Below are positions 7,934 through 8,509 of a DNA stretch of 8,509 nucleotides, piece by piece. The stretch's first letter is position 1; each line of letters opens with the position of its first letter. The notes beneath the pieces are model-generated. The model searched no databases. It was not told the origin of the DNA and saw only the letters and a list, made by a program, of their open reading frames with translations. The position numbers were made by a program, and so were the translations under genes. This DNA is from an uncultured Eubacteriales bacterium (GTDB taxonomy: Bacteria; Bacillota; Clostridia; Lachnospirales; Lachnospiraceae), in the NCBI GenBank assembly GCA_900313855.1, contig OMSZ01000368.1:1-8509 (forward strand), given 5' to 3'.

Positions 7934-8509
7934 TTAAGCGTACAGCGGATACTTAGAAGTGATTGATTTAACAAGCTCCATTGCTCTTGCTTCATCCTTA
8001 TCTATAACCGCTGCCTTGATCGCATCAGCTATAACAACCATATCGTCCTCGTTAGCTCCACGTGTTGTTATTGCAGGCGTTCCCAAACGGATACCACTTG
8101 TAACAAAAGGTGACTTAGGATCATTAGGAACCGTATTCTTATTAGCTGTAATATGAACACTATCAAGAAGCTTCTCAACTTCCTTACCGGTAAGATCAAG
8201 ATTCTGAAGATCTACCAGCATAAGATGATTATCCGTACCACCTGAAACGATCTTAAATCCTCTCTCCATAAGAGCAGATGCAAGCTTTGACGCATTAACT
8301 ACAACCTGATGCTGATATGCCTTATACTCCGGCGAAAGCGCTTCCTTAAGACATACTGCCTTAGCTGCGATCACATGCATAAGCGGTCCGCCCTGAATTC
8401 CCGGGAATACTGCCTTGTTGAAATTATACTTCTCATTAACTTCATTACTTGAAAGGATCATTCCTCCACGAGGACCTCTTAAAGTCTTATGTGTTGTAGT
8501 AGTTGTAAC
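7934..8509 (-). CDS. glyA: Serine hydroxymethyltransferase, C-terminal part (partial, enters from the right edge)
   Basis: The visible 191 residues are the C-terminal part of GlyA (the family is about 410-420 residues). The frame is open to the window edge, so the true start lies outside. GlyA is a cytoplasmic PLP enzyme that interconverts serine plus tetrahydrofolate with glycine plus 5,10-methylene-tetrahydrofolate, the main source of one-carbon units. The segment opens with the cofactor site [16 protein letters not shown], in which the lysine at 8486-8488 forms the internal aldimine with PLP. Other family landmarks are [20 protein letters not shown], the [24 protein letters not shown] region with the conserved substrate-carboxylate arginine in SGIRLGTPA, and the TTRG that follows. 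The stop is followed by a strong hairpin. The upstream region and its regulation are not visible. Confidence 0.97.
   Translation of the reverse strand, partial: VTTTTTHKTLRGPRGGMILSSNEVNEKYNFNKAVFPGIQGGPLMHVIAAKAVCLKEALSPEYKAYQHQVVVNASKLASALMERGFKIVSGGTDNHLMLVDLQNLDLTGKEVEKLLDSVHITANKNTVPNDPKSPFVTSGIRLGTPAITTRGANEDDMVVIADAIKAAVIDKDEARAMELVKSITSKYPLYA

Noticed and set aside
7934..8509. Truncated glyA pseudogene
   Set aside because: The frame is open to the window edge and includes the intact PLP-lysine motif, so the short length is only due to the window boundary.

Overview
The window looks like an ordinary chromosomal stretch of a low-to-moderate GC Firmicute, most likely a Lachnospiraceae member such as Butyrivibrio, Pseudobutyrivibrio or Roseburia. 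Three things suggest this: a T-box leader in front of a biosynthetic gene, strong AAGGAGG-type ribosome sites, and the protein styles (a GH1/ROK sugar cassette and a long HK-REC-HPt hybrid kinase). The genus is an inference from protein style, not from a marker gene.

Left part (1-2640), all on the minus strand: a promoter (TTGGCA-17-TATAAT) drives a ROK-family sugar kinase, then a GH1 6-phospho-beta-glucosidase-like enzyme, then the first 19 codons of a secreted or lipoprotein gene that leaves the window at position 1. The kinase and hydrolase fit a route in which an unphosphorylated beta-glucoside is phosphorylated by ATP inside the cell and then cleaved, without a PTS. Substrate and order of steps are inferred.

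Centre (2641-4764), plus strand: a second, divergent promoter (TTGACA-17-TAATCT with an extended -10 TG) starts a complete T-box leader. It has a CUC leucine specifier, a UGGU tRNA-end-binding bulge and competing antiterminator and terminator. It is followed by leuA, the long form of 2-isopropylmalate synthase. Leucine starvation, sensed as uncharged tRNA-Leu, should switch leuA on.

The 384-base convergent spacer between leuA and the histidine kinase (4765-5148) is the least explained part of the window. It has no believable gene but is filled almost end to end by inverted repeats: a small hairpin, an 85-base imperfect palindrome, a 142-base element closed by a 22-bp stem with a GC-rich core, and another hairpin. 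Two core hairpins present GGA in the loop within a CsrA-site-like context. It may be a structured noncoding RNA, a dispersed repeat/MITE, or a complex bidirectional terminator.

Right part (5149-8509), minus strand: the 3' two-fifths of glyA (serine hydroxymethyltransferase, entering from the right edge with its catalytic lysine visible), a terminator-like hairpin, then an 890-residue membrane-bound hybrid histidine kinase. The kinase has six membrane segments, HisKA, HATPase, a degenerate receiver, a true receiver, an acidic linker with three 13-residue tandem repeats, and HPt. No partner response regulator is in view.
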